Positions 1 through 6,081 of a stretch of DNA of 7,221 bases are shown in pieces. The stretch lies in contig CAUBUJ010000086.1 in the NCBI GenBank assembly GCA_958439155.1, forward strand, positions 1 through 7,221. The letters are read 5' to 3'. The notes beneath the pieces are model-generated. The model had not been told where the DNA came from and did not search any database. It saw only the letters and a list, made by a program, of their open reading frames with translations. Each line of letters begins with the position of its first letter. Positions within the stretch are counted from its first letter, which is position 1. The translations under genes and the position numbers were made by a program. The stretch comes from an uncultured Veillonellaceae bacterium (GTDB lineage Bacteria > Bacillota > Negativicutes > Veillonellales > Dialisteraceae).

Positions 1-7
1 TACGCAT

Positions 8-95
8 GCCAATACCCGAAATCACCGCACCTGAGACCTCGCTTCATGCCTGTAAACATCAAAATCCCATTCAGCTCCCCGCCCATTAGAACGGG
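8..95 (+). repeat. Repeat A, copy 1 (truncated at its right end)
   Basis: First of three direct copies in the window (others at 261 and 7115). All three share an 11-bp left box AATCACCGCAC (here 20-30), then exactly 30 variable bases, then a 27-bp right box that is identical in all copies (here 61-87). In copies 2 and 3 the right box runs on into TGGCCGGTGCCCG, the left arm of the hairpin element at 332-546. Here the sequence departs after ATTAGAAC (about 92), so this copy seems to lack the hairpin. No ORF is conserved across the copies. Identity was read by eye. Confidence 0.8.
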
Positions 96-145
96 GAGAA
101 ATCCTCAGGATCACAGAAGAATCGTACACCATTGACAGCCGAATA

Positions 146-240
146 CGTAAGATCTCTCCACTCTTTTCCGTACTTCTTTGTTCCAACCTCCCCACTCCGC
201 CGCGTACGCCCGGTCGAGATGACATCCATTTGAAGGAAAA
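146..240 (+). repeat. Repeat B, copy 1 (conserved ends, variable interior)
   Basis: Begins CGTAAGATCTCTCCAC (146-161) and ends CCGGTCGAGATGAC (210-223), 78 bp in all. The right flank ATTTGAAGGAAAAGCG is shared with the copy at 6509. Three other copies (735-814, 6509-6590 and inverted at 6397-6477) keep both ends but differ inside, with total lengths of 78-82 bp. The two ends are imperfect inverted repeats of each other (GTAAGATCTCTCC against GTCATCTCGACCGG). From memory, this resembles a widespread bacterial palindromic repeat of the form GTCATCTCGA...GAGATCTTAC. That resemblance is not verified. Confidence 0.8.
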
Positions 241-260
241 GCGTCTATCTTCGTACGCCT

Positions 261-366
261 GCCGATAACCGCAATCACCGCACATGAGACCTCACTTCAT
301 GCGTGCAAACGATAAAATCCCATTCAGCTCCCCGCCCATTTAGAGTTGGCCGGTGCCCGGAGGGCG
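261..366 (+). repeat. Repeat A, copy 2 (runs into the hairpin element)
   Basis: Left box AATCACCGCAC at 273-283, 30 variable bases, then the invariant 27-bp right box at 314-340. It continues through GGCCGGTGCCCG and AGGGCGAAA, matching copy 3 (7115-7221) up to the window end. It lies 253 bp after copy 1 in the same orientation, and copy 3 is about 6.85 kb downstream, also direct. Its last 35 bases are also the left arm of the large inverted repeat at 332-546. Confidence 0.8.
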
Positions 367-546
367 AAATATAGGGCTGGTGGCGTCGCACGGAGCGCCT
401 GTTTGAGCGGAGCATAGCGGAGCGAGTTGCAAGTGGAGGAGGCCATAGTATGGCGTCCTATGCTTGTTAAAATTGCTCTATGCAGGAATACGTTTGGGGC
501 AGATGCAGTGACCAGCCCTATATTTCAGGCCAACTCTACTGGGCGG
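332..546. repeat. Large inverted-repeat element (MITE-like or structured RNA)
   Basis: The left arm (332-381) and right arm (511-546) are complementary. GAAATATAGGGCTGGT (366-381) pairs perfectly with 511-526. AGAGTTGGCC (342-351) pairs perfectly with 528-537. CCGCCCA (332-338) pairs with most of 540-546. A 14-nt insertion with its own mini-hairpin, GCCCGGAGGGC, sits in the left arm only. The 129-nt centre contains GGCG/CGCC pairing, the 11-nt palindrome CCATAGTATGG (443-453), and GCATAG (412) facing CTATGC at 458 and 478. No credible protein is encoded. It could be a non-autonomous mobile element, a processed hairpin RNA or a transcription-blocking structure. The perfect arms are seen directly; the function is not. 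Confidence 0.75.
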
Positions 547-552
547 CGGTTT

Positions 553-680
553 CTTTTCTTTGGCAGCGTTTCTTTTCGCCTGTGCCCTTCAGGGTATGGA
601 CGGCCAAGAAATACTCGCTAAACCCGTGCGAGTACAGGCGAAATGTTGCTCCTCCAATGAAGCTCATTGGAAAAGAAAAG
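553..680. repeat. Nested multi-hairpin structure
   Basis: Outer arms CTTTTCTTT (553-561) and AAAGAAAAG (672-680) are complementary. Inside, TTTCGCCTGT (574-583) pairs perfectly with ACAGGCGAAA (634-643). This second helix encloses two hairpins: CCC-TTCA-GGG near 585-594, and TACTCGC (612-618) with GCGAGTA (628-634). A further hairpin CCAATGA-AGC-TCATTGG (654-670) lies on the right side between the outer and inner helices. The result is a branched fold only 6 bp after the previous inverted-repeat element, which may make the two one composite unit. It could equally be DNA palindromes without an RNA product. No protein-coding signal is apparent. Confidence 0.6.
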
Positions 681-734
681 TATGGGTGGAATGCTAATGG
701 ACTCCCATTCCAAATGCGAGACAATGGAGGACCC

Positions 735-814
735 CGTAAGATCTCTCCACTCCTCAAATCATTGTCCATTTTCCATCATCGCCATCCAAAGTCATCACGA
801 CCGGTCGAGATGAC
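735..814 (+). repeat. Repeat B, copy 2
   Basis: Starts CGTAAGATCTCTCCAC at 735 and ends CCGGTCGAGATGAC at 814, 80 bp in total. The interior differs from copy 1. The right flank (CACAATTCGTAGAATCC) does not match the flank shared by the copies at 146 and 6509, so the conserved unit probably ends at GATGAC. Confidence 0.78.
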
Positions 815-860
815 CACAATTCGTAGAATCCCAGCCAGTCTGGCGCTTGAAGACTACCAA

Positions 861-952
861 AGAGTCCCGCCGCAGGCGGCTCTGCTTTCCGCTTCAGACC
901 TTAGACCTCAGACTTCAGACCCCTCTGCACATGATGCACCATCCGTCATTCC
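861..952 (-). repeat. Repeat C, copy 3 (inverted, partial): hairpin plus heptamer run
   Basis: Read on the minus strand, an 18-bp header GTGCATCATGTGCAGAGG (939-922) is followed without a gap by four 7-bp units GGTCTGA, AGTCTGA, GGTCTAA, GGTCTGA (921-894). A GC-rich hairpin follows, CCGCC-GCA-GGCGG at 867-879 with AGAG/CTCT flanks at 861-883. Header and unit type match the two full copies at 6082 and 6606. Lying just past the stop codon of the DUF4261-like gene, the hairpin could slow transcription, but the following T-run is poor, so I do not call it a terminator. Confidence 0.7.
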
Positions 953-973
953 CTGCCATGAGGCCCATCGTCC

Positions 974-2611
974 TCAGCGATGCTCCTCCTGCCACACCGT
1001 ATAGGCAGATTCAATCATGGCCGCTACATCGCGGTAGGTCTCTTCATCCCATGGGAGGTAAGCGAAGGCGTTCATCCCGGCAAGTCTTGCCAATCCTTCC
1101 TGCTTGGTTCCCTTGAGCCGCTTCAGGGCATAGGATTTCAGCTGGCCCCTGTAGCCTTTTTTCCCCTTTCCCAGATAGTACGATTCCGCGAAGAGACGGA
1201 GTTTCCAGGGAATGACCGAGCTGTTGAGAAAGCCGTTCTGTTCATACCGGAGCACGTACCGCCAGTCGCCGGCGTACTTGGGATTGTTGAGACTATGGTC
1301 GAAGTAATTCATCCATTTCGGCTCGATGCCTGCCTTCTCATTGACCCAGCGGAGGAACCAGGCACTTCGTTTTCCTGCTTCCACGATCCGTTTCAGACAG
1401 ATTCCTTTCTGTGCCGCTGTTTTCATGATCTGTTCCGTACTGTCCAGAGTAAGGCCCCACTCTATGAAGCTGACGTCGAAGTCTCTGCCGATCCCGTTTT
1501 TTCCCATGTCTCTGTACCTGCGTCCGGAAGAAACGATATAGTCGCCATGCTTGTCCGGACCATCTCCGAAGAGGAAAAGTTCCGCCAATTCCCGGAGATC
1601 ATTCTTCAGGCGGGGAATCTCTTCCCTGGAATAAAAACCAGTGACTTCTATGGACGGCAGGGAAAGTGCGAATTGCCCCTGCAGGGAGACTGTGACGATC
1701 TCTCCGGAAGAGACCTTCGAACACTCCGTCTCATAGTCAAAGAAATTGGAAAATGGCCATTTTCCTGCCTGGATGGACTCCTGCAGAAGCGTATGGTACG
1801 TATCCCCGCCGATCCAGCGGGAGCCGCTCACCACGCCGATCCCGCTGCCCGCTTCCACGCAGGCGTCGACGAGCATGGCATAGGCGGATCCCCATTTTTT
1901 TATGTCGGTCATCTTTTCATCACAGCCCACGATAAGGACATCGCCGCAGGCAAGAATCTTGTGCGCCATTTCTGCCATTTCCTGATTGCCTGGCGGAACG
2001 AGGGCCGAATTCTTGATCCGTTCAGGGAGGGGCATCTGCGTCACAGTGAAATACCAGCCGTCTACCTCTGCTTCCCAGGTTTCTTCGGTCAGATACATCG
2101 TTTCCCGGGCTTTCACATGCCAATTCTTCTTTAACGCCCGAATGACCCTGGCCGCTGGTATACGTGCTTTTTTCGGCAGGAATACGACCTGAAAGGCCGA
2201 TGCATCTCCGGATCCATCGTCATCGTCGTCATCATCCCAGTCATCGTCCAGATCCATATCGCTGTCCATGTCATCATCGGGATGCGCTTCAAAATACTGG
2301 TGCATATCATCCAGCAGGATCTCCGCGTTTTTCCGCATGGTGGATTCTGAGAAGAGCGTGCCCATGCTGCCTACATACTGGAAGGGAGCGATCTCTGTAT
2401 CATTCTCATAGCCGCCGGCTACGCCCAGAATCCACGGTCCGCCTGGGCGGCGGAATTTCAGGATATAGTGGTGCATGCCGAAGCGGTCCAGTTCTCCCGC
2501 ATACTCGATCTTTGCCGGCTTGAAGGGGAAGTCCGGCGACTGTGAGATCCATTCTGAAAAGCCCGCAATCGCCCCATGGATCTGAGCCATATTCATTTTC
2601 ATAACTTTCAT
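974..2611 (-). CDS. DUF4261-like protein with an aspartate-rich linker
   Basis: A 545-residue protein that I assign only tentatively. Residues 1-110 form an N-terminal region of no recognised family. Residues 112-132 are an extreme acidic linker, almost all Asp. Residues 139-356 resemble DUF4261: a VVFLPKK strand, a hydrophobic VDGWYFTVTQMPLPE segment, an alternating helix-rich core, and a terminal stretch with an IEVTGFYS strand, a Leu-rich helix and GDGPDKHGDYI. Residues 357-545 are an uncharacterised, basic and Trp-rich tail. No signal peptide or membrane helix is seen, so it is probably cytoplasmic. The ATG at 2611 is the only usable start: the frame has an in-frame TAA upstream and no other start codon between. 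GGGGG lies 7 nt before it. A small upstream ORF overlaps the start by ATGA. DUF4261 has no established biochemical role, so none is given. The reading frame is firm; the family call is moderate. Confidence 0.85.
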   Translation of the reverse strand: MKVMKMNMAQIHGAIAGFSEWISQSPDFPFKPAKIEYAGELDRFGMHHYILKFRRPGGPWILGVAGGYENDTEIAPFQYVGSMGTLFSESTMRKNAEILLDDMHQYFEAHPDDDMDSDMDLDDDWDDDDDDDGSGDASAFQVVFLPKKARIPAARVIRALKKNWHVKARETMYLTEETWEAEVDGWYFTVTQMPLPERIKNSALVPPGNQEMAEMAHKILACGDVLIVGCDEKMTDIKKWGSAYAMLVDACVEAGSGIGVVSGSRWIGGDTYHTLLQESIQAGKWPFSNFFDYETECSKVSSGEIVTVSLQGQFALSLPSIEVTGFYSREEIPRLKNDLRELAELFLFGDGPDKHGDYIVSSGRRYRDMGKNGIGRDFDVSFIEWGLTLDSTEQIMKTAAQKGICLKRIVEAGKRSAWFLRWVNEKAGIEPKWMNYFDHSLNNPKYAGDWRYVLRYEQNGFLNSSVIPWKLRLFAESYYLGKGKKGYRGQLKSYALKRLKGTKQEGLARLAGMNAFAYLPWDEETYRDVAAMIESAYTVWQEEHR

Positions 2612-2673
2612 TGCATGTCCCCCGTTTCTGCGGCAGCTCTCTTCTGCAGAAGCTGTTTCACGTTACAATACAT
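2608..2673 (-). CDS. Candidate 21-residue upstream peptide coupled to the DUF4261-like gene
   Basis: The minus strand has a near-perfect Shine-Dalgarno AAGGAGG (2680-2674), the strongest in the area. It abuts an ATG at 2673, and an in-frame GTG lies 12 nt downstream of it at 2661. The frame encodes MYCNVKQLLQKRAAAETGDMQ and stops at TGA 2610-2608, overlapping the next gene's ATG as ATGA. Zero spacing makes the ATG a poor start, so the GTG (17 residues) is more plausible. Such an arrangement fits translational coupling or a leader peptide. The perfect palindrome CTTCTGCAGAAG (2641-2652) lies inside. It could also be a chance frame. Confidence 0.35.
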   Translation of the reverse strand: MYCNVKQLLQKRAAAETGDMQ

Positions 2674-2701
2674 CCTCCTTCAGAGCAGGAATCATCGTTT
2701 C

Positions 2702-3052
2702 TCATTTCTCTTCCGTTCCATGATGCAGGTACTGGATATATTCATTGCCCCATCGTTCGAGGGCGGCCAGCACATCCCGGAACTGTTCTCCTATGCCGCT
2801 CAAAGCGTATTCGACCCGGGGCGGCACTTCCTGGTAATCCCTGCGGAGAATGAGTCCGCTTTCCTCGAGGGCTTTCAGCTGGCGGGACAGTGTGGTATGG
2901 GTCATTTTCTCAGGCATGCGCCGCTGGAGCTCGTTGAACCGCACCGGCCCGTCAGTGAGCAGATGAAGAATAAACAGGGACCACTTCCCAGCGAGCACTT
3001 TCTGTGATGTCATATAGGGACAGACGCCGAAGCCTTCTTTTCTGCATTCCAT
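2702..3052 (-). CDS. HxlR-family winged helix-turn-helix transcriptional regulator
   Basis: 116 residues, the usual length for this family of dimeric DNA-binding regulators. Family hallmarks are in order: Cys11-Pro12, then LAGKWSLFILHLL (20-32), GPVRFNELQRRMP (35-47), the recognition-helix region MTHTTLSRQLKALEESGLI (50-68), the wing RRDYQEVPPRVEYALS (70-85), and a C-terminal dimerisation helix with ERWGNEY (99-105). Cys11 occupies the place of the redox-sensing N-terminal Cys of Bacillus YodB (Cys6, also in a CP pair), so a thiol-stress sensor is possible; this is inference. The start ATG is preceded by a purine-rich AAGAGAGAG. It has its own promoter and lies 99 bp after the acyl-CoA ligase gene and 90 bp before the DUF4261-like gene, so it may control one of these or itself. 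Targets cannot be read from sequence. Confidence 0.95.
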   Translation of the reverse strand: MECRKEGFGVCPYMTSQKVLAGKWSLFILHLLTDGPVRFNELQRRMPEKMTHTTLSRQLKALEESGLILRRDYQEVPPRVEYALSGIGEQFRDVLAALERWGNEYIQYLHHGTEEK

Positions 3053-3097
3053 GATTCTCTCTCTTTCCAGACCGTTTGCATGCGCAGTCTTTTCCTC

Positions 3098-3125
3098 ATT
3101 ATATCATGGGAGCGGTCCGTTTCAG
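3098..3125 (-). promoter_or_regulatory. Promoter of the HxlR regulator gene
   Basis: On the minus strand, a perfect -10 TATAAT (3103-3098) lies 16 bp after CTGAAA (3125-3120), a 4-of-6 match to the -35 consensus. Transcription would start near 3090, giving a leader of about 38 nt. An inverted repeat GGGAGC (3108-3113) and GCTCCC (3133-3138) brackets the -35 and is a candidate operator, possibly for the regulator itself. No T-run follows, so it is not a convincing terminator for the ligase gene upstream. Confidence 0.6.
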
Positions 3126-3151
3126 GAAATGGGCTCCCCTGTCTTTCCCGC

Positions 3152-4594
3152 TCAGTTGGCGCTGCGGAGCGCCCGTTTCAAGATCTTACCAGTGGCATTC
3201 TTCGGGAGCGCATCCATGGGAATGAAGCGGCGCGGAATTTTGTATGCCGCCAGATTGGCCGAAAGGTACCGCCGGATCTTCCCCTCATCGAAAGGACAGC
3301 CTTCTTTCATCACGATGTACGCCCACGCCGCCTGGCCCCGGAGCGGATCGGGATGGCCTACGACGGCGCATTCTCCGACGCCTTCCACTTCGTAAATGCA
3401 GTCTTCCACTTCACCGGGATAAATATTTTCCCCATTCACAATGATCAGATCTTTGATGCGGTCTACGATGTAAATATACTGGTCGCTGTCCATGTAGGCC
3501 AGATCGCCCGTACGGAGCCAGCCCCCTTCGCAGAGCACGTCCTTCGTTTCCGCTTCCCTGTGCCAGTAGCCTTTCATCACATTGGCGCCGCGCACCCAGA
3601 GCTCTCCTACCGCGCCGGGCACATAGGGGCCGCCTTCTTGCGTGACAATTTTCGCCTCTACCCCTGGCAGCGGCTGGCCCACAGAGAGGTACTTCGGTTT
3701 GTCCGGAGACAGCACGGATACCACCGGCGACGCTTCCGTCAGGCCGTAGCCGGCGATCACCGGGCGGCGGAACCGGTCATAAAAGGCCTGGGACACCGGC
3801 TGGGGAATGGCAGCGCCGCCGGAAACGAAGTACCGCACCGTTTCCACATCAGAGGGCTTGCCCCGCCGGGCGAGAAGATTGTACATGGGCGGCACCATGA
3901 AAGCGATGGTCACGCCGTATTCTCCGATGGCGTGGATGATTTCCGCCGGATTCTTCGTGCGGAGCACCGTAATGGAAGAATGGTTCCGGAGCGGCGCCAT
4001 CACCGCCGTGGTCCAGCCGTAGCAGTGAAACATAGGGAGCACGCAGAGCACATTGTCCTCTTCCCGGAAAGGAAGACGCCCATTGAACTGCTTCGTATTT
4101 TCCACCAGGTTCCGGTGAGTCAGCATGGCCCCTTTCGGCTTGCCTGTCGTGCCCGATGTATAGACGAAGGTGCATACATCATCTTCGGTGAGGTCCGCTG
4201 GGAAATCCGGCGCTTCCGGCGCAGCGCCTGTCTCTGCCTCCTCCATGAGTTCTGAAATGGGAAGGACCGGGACAGAAACAGACAGCGCCTTGTCAGCAAT
4301 CAGCAGGGACGCCCCGGCATCTTTCAGAATGAAATCCACTTCCCTGTCCACAAGGTAACTGTTGATGGGAATGATCACCGCACCGAGGGAGACCACCGCC
4401 ATGTAGGCGTACACAAATTCCGGCCGGTTCTCTGAATAGAGGCCGACCCGCTGCCCCTTGGTAATTCCCATCTGATAGAGCCGGTTCCGGCAGCGCCGCA
4501 CCGCTTCTGACAGTTCTCCGTAAGTGACAGTCTTTTCTCCATAAAAGGCGATATGATCTGGTGCCGCCCCCTGGTATACTTCATGTACAAACAT
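3152..4594 (-). CDS. Acyl-CoA synthetase (AMP-forming), class I adenylate-forming enzyme
   Basis: A 480-residue cytoplasmic enzyme expected to activate a carboxylic acid with ATP to an acyl-adenylate and transfer it to coenzyme A. All core motifs are present: the phosphate-binding loop YTSGTTGKPKG (145-155), LPMFHCYGW (186-194) typical of fatty acyl-CoA ligases, GYGLTEASP (282-290), the ATP-ribose motif RTGD (361-364), the hinge region DRIKDLIIVNGENIYPGEVE (378-397), and the catalytic lysine in NATGKILK (Lys470). It is slightly shorter than typical 500-560-residue long-chain ligases, mainly at the N-terminus, but nothing essential is missing. Its substrate is not readable; medium or long fatty acids are the best guess, with benzoate-like or other acids possible. 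The ATG at 4594 has a modest AGAGAG upstream and its own promoter. The HxlR gene follows 99 bp downstream without a clear terminator. Confidence 0.95.
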   Translation of the reverse strand: MFVHEVYQGAAPDHIAFYGEKTVTYGELSEAVRRCRNRLYQMGITKGQRVGLYSENRPEFVYAYMAVVSLGAVIIPINSYLVDREVDFILKDAGASLLIADKALSVSVPVLPISELMEEAETGAAPEAPDFPADLTEDDVCTFVYTSGTTGKPKGAMLTHRNLVENTKQFNGRLPFREEDNVLCVLPMFHCYGWTTAVMAPLRNHSSITVLRTKNPAEIIHAIGEYGVTIAFMVPPMYNLLARRGKPSDVETVRYFVSGGAAIPQPVSQAFYDRFRRPVIAGYGLTEASPVVSVLSPDKPKYLSVGQPLPGVEAKIVTQEGGPYVPGAVGELWVRGANVMKGYWHREAETKDVLCEGGWLRTGDLAYMDSDQYIYIVDRIKDLIIVNGENIYPGEVEDCIYEVEGVGECAVVGHPDPLRGQAAWAYIVMKEGCPFDEGKIRRYLSANLAAYKIPRRFIPMDALPKNATGKILKRALRSAN

Positions 4595-4647
4595 GATAGA
4601 CTCTCTTTCTTCTCCCTCTGCCGGGAGAAACGCAATCGATTTCTTCC

Positions 4648-4678
4648 ATTATACTCCATCCAAAAGAGCCCCTGTCCC
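4648..4678 (-). promoter_or_regulatory. Candidate promoter of the acyl-CoA synthetase gene
   Basis: On the minus strand, a perfect TATAAT (4653-4648) lies 53 nt before the ligase ATG and downstream of the terminator of the preceding gene. The best -35 is GGGACA (4678-4673) at 19 bp, which is weak in both sequence and spacing, so an activator or an alternative -35 is possible. The stretch between 4654 and the terminator at 4768 holds nothing else I can support. Confidence 0.45.
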
Positions 4679-4767
4679 GGACGGAGCGCCTTGCGCCATG
4701 CCCATGAAAACAGAATCTCCATGCCTGTCTGGGAAGAGGCATCGCCTGCCCTGCTGGGGAAAGCGCC

Positions 4768-4797
4768 AAATAAAAAGCCGCCCCCGCGGGAACAGCC
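4768..4797 (-). terminator. Intrinsic terminator of the SAP-domain gene
   Basis: Read on the minus strand, a 20-nt hairpin GCTGTTCCCGCGGGGGCGGC (4796-4777), with an 8-bp stem that includes three G-U pairs and a 4-nt loop, is followed directly by TTTTTATTT (4776-4768). It sits 21 nt past the stop codon of the gene ending at 4818. It separates that gene from the acyl-CoA synthetase transcript. Confidence 0.85.
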
Positions 4798-4817
4798 CTT
4801 TCCTGCGAGGACAGGCA

Positions 4818-5981
4818 TCATGTTTTCTTCAATAAATTCTGCAGTTTCGCCAGCCACGTGGAAGGTTTCTCTTCCTTCGGCGGCTCCGGCGCTTTCTCCC
4901 GGGGCGGTTCCTTCCGGCTCCCCGGCGGGATAAAAGGCGGCGGCGCCGTGAAAGAAGGCATGCGCAGCACCGGCGGCACAGGAGGCACCACCTTCCGGTG
5001 AATCAAAAGAGACTCCGCAGGGCGGCTGTTCGTCTTCTCCACCGGCGGCGCATCGCCGAAATCATAATGGTAGCCCCCTTCCGCAGGATTGGGCACATTG
5101 ATATACTGGCGGTACGCTTCATGACTGAATTCTTTCCCTTCCAGCCGTTCCACCAGGAGAGTCCCCATGATCTGCGGCGAAAAATAGGAAAAAGGCAGCC
5201 GCGGCGCCATGCGGGCGATGGTGGTGAGGAAAGAGGATTTCACGCCACGCTCCGTCAGAGACAGCTCGGTACGGATCTGGTTGATCAGCACGATGATCCC
5301 CTTCTGCGTCGGGAAAAGCTTCTCATACTGGACGAGAGCGTTCCGGTTCTCCATGCCGGACATATCGAGGAAAAACACCAGAAAAAGATAGGACAGAGCC
5401 TCTTCATTTTTCTGGGACCGCAGATAGAAATTGGCAAAAGTGAAATAGAGATTACGCAGCTTCGTCCACTCCCCGGCCATGACGAAGAGAGCGCTCTTCT
5501 GCTGGAAGGCATATTTCAGAATATCTGCCGCCGTAAAAGAAGTCTTCCTCTCGCCAAGAGACCGCTGGGCCTCGCCGATCTCCCCTTCGGAAAAACCGTA
5601 ATTGCCCCGCGCATTCAGGATGTACGCCATATGGTGGGCCATTTCCAGTTTTCCATCGGTGGTGGCCACATAGACCTTCGGCACAGCGAGAGCATACTTC
5701 TCCTCCGGTATATCCCGGATCACCCGGCGCACCAGCTCCGAGTGGTTGCCGGAATTTTCCAGTCCATGGGCCGCGAGAAAATCTGCCAGGGCCTTGTCGG
5801 AGAGCATATTCACCGTCTCCTGGGGACGGCTGTGACGGATCCAGCCCTCATCGCAGAGCGCGCGGATCCGCTCATTGGCGCCGGCACCGTATATATCCTG
5901 CTGGTACGGGGGAATCTTCGCATGCAGCGGCTTCCCGTTGAAAAAATCCAGGATCAGGATATCCCGAATGGATAAACTCAT
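4818..5981 (-). CDS. SAP-domain protein of unknown function with a proline-rich tail
   Basis: 387 residues from the ATG at 5981. A longer start at 5999 would add MGKRGI. I prefer 5981 because GAGGGG lies just 4 nt upstream, while the SD-like GAGG for 5999 is 14 nt away and inside a hairpin. Numbered from 5999, a SAP motif (LSDKALADFLAAHGL then SGNHSELVRRVI, about 66-95) follows a conserved-looking start (SIRDILILDFFNGKPL). SAP motifs often bind DNA or RNA. The middle (about 100-305) is predicted helical, with several aromatic-rich helices (NLYFTFANFYLR, ALSYLFLVFFLDM). The tail (about 337-380) is a Pro-rich linker, ending in a short amphipathic helix STWLAKLQNLLKKT. No signal peptide or true membrane span is evident. 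I do not recognise an enzyme fold. It is probably monocistronic, with its own promoter and terminator. Confidence 0.85.
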   Translation of the reverse strand: MSLSIRDILILDFFNGKPLHAKIPPYQQDIYGAGANERIRALCDEGWIRHSRPQETVNMLSDKALADFLAAHGLENSGNHSELVRRVIRDIPEEKYALAVPKVYVATTDGKLEMAHHMAYILNARGNYGFSEGEIGEAQRSLGERKTSFTAADILKYAFQQKSALFVMAGEWTKLRNLYFTFANFYLRSQKNEEALSYLFLVFFLDMSGMENRNALVQYEKLFPTQKGIIVLINQIRTELSLTERGVKSSFLTTIARMAPRLPFSYFSPQIMGTLLVERLEGKEFSHEAYRQYINVPNPAEGGYHYDFGDAPPVEKTNSRPAESLLIHRKVVPPVPPVLRMPSFTAPPPFIPPGSRKEPPREKAPEPPKEEKPSTWLAKLQNLLKKT

Positions 5982-5999
5982 AATGCCCCTCTTTCCCAT

Positions 6000-6039
6000 G
6001 GAAGCATACGCTTCCTCTATTGATTCATCTTTTAGTATA
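6000..6039 (-). promoter_or_regulatory. Promoter -10 and leader hairpin of the SAP-domain gene
   Basis: On the minus strand, TATACT (6039-6034, 5 of 6) is a likely -10; no good -35 is seen 16-18 bp upstream. The leader contains a perfect hairpin GGAAGC-GTAT-GCTTCC (6015-6000) directly upstream of the longer possible ATG (5999) and 19 nt before the preferred ATG (5981). The hairpin would bury the GAGGAAG sequence, which supports the downstream start or some control of initiation. Confidence 0.45.
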
Positions 6040-6081
6040 GCATATGGAGGAAAGACAGGAAGAGCGTCTGCCCGCTGTTGG

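Noticed and set aside
22..285. Minus-strand 87-codon frame in the left flank
   Set aside because: Spans repeats A and B with no ribosome site or family resemblance.
480..1004. Plus-strand 174-codon open frame
   Set aside because: It crosses the inverted-repeat arm, the branched structure, repeat B and the heptamer run; its residues are set by those repeats, not by a protein family.
980..2134. Long plus-strand open frame antisense to the DUF4261-like gene; similar ones at 3080-4255 and 4998-5975
   Set aside because: Each lies antisense to a better supported gene and shows no domain; long antisense frames are expected from GC-rich codon bias.
2666..2671. TATTGT on the minus strand as a -10 for the DUF4261-like gene
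   Set aside because: Only 4 of 6 matches and no -35; the gene may instead be co-transcribed with the regulator.
3108..3138. Inverted repeat after the acyl-CoA synthetase as its terminator
   Set aside because: Only 6 bp of stem with a 19-nt loop and no T-run; better read as a possible operator.
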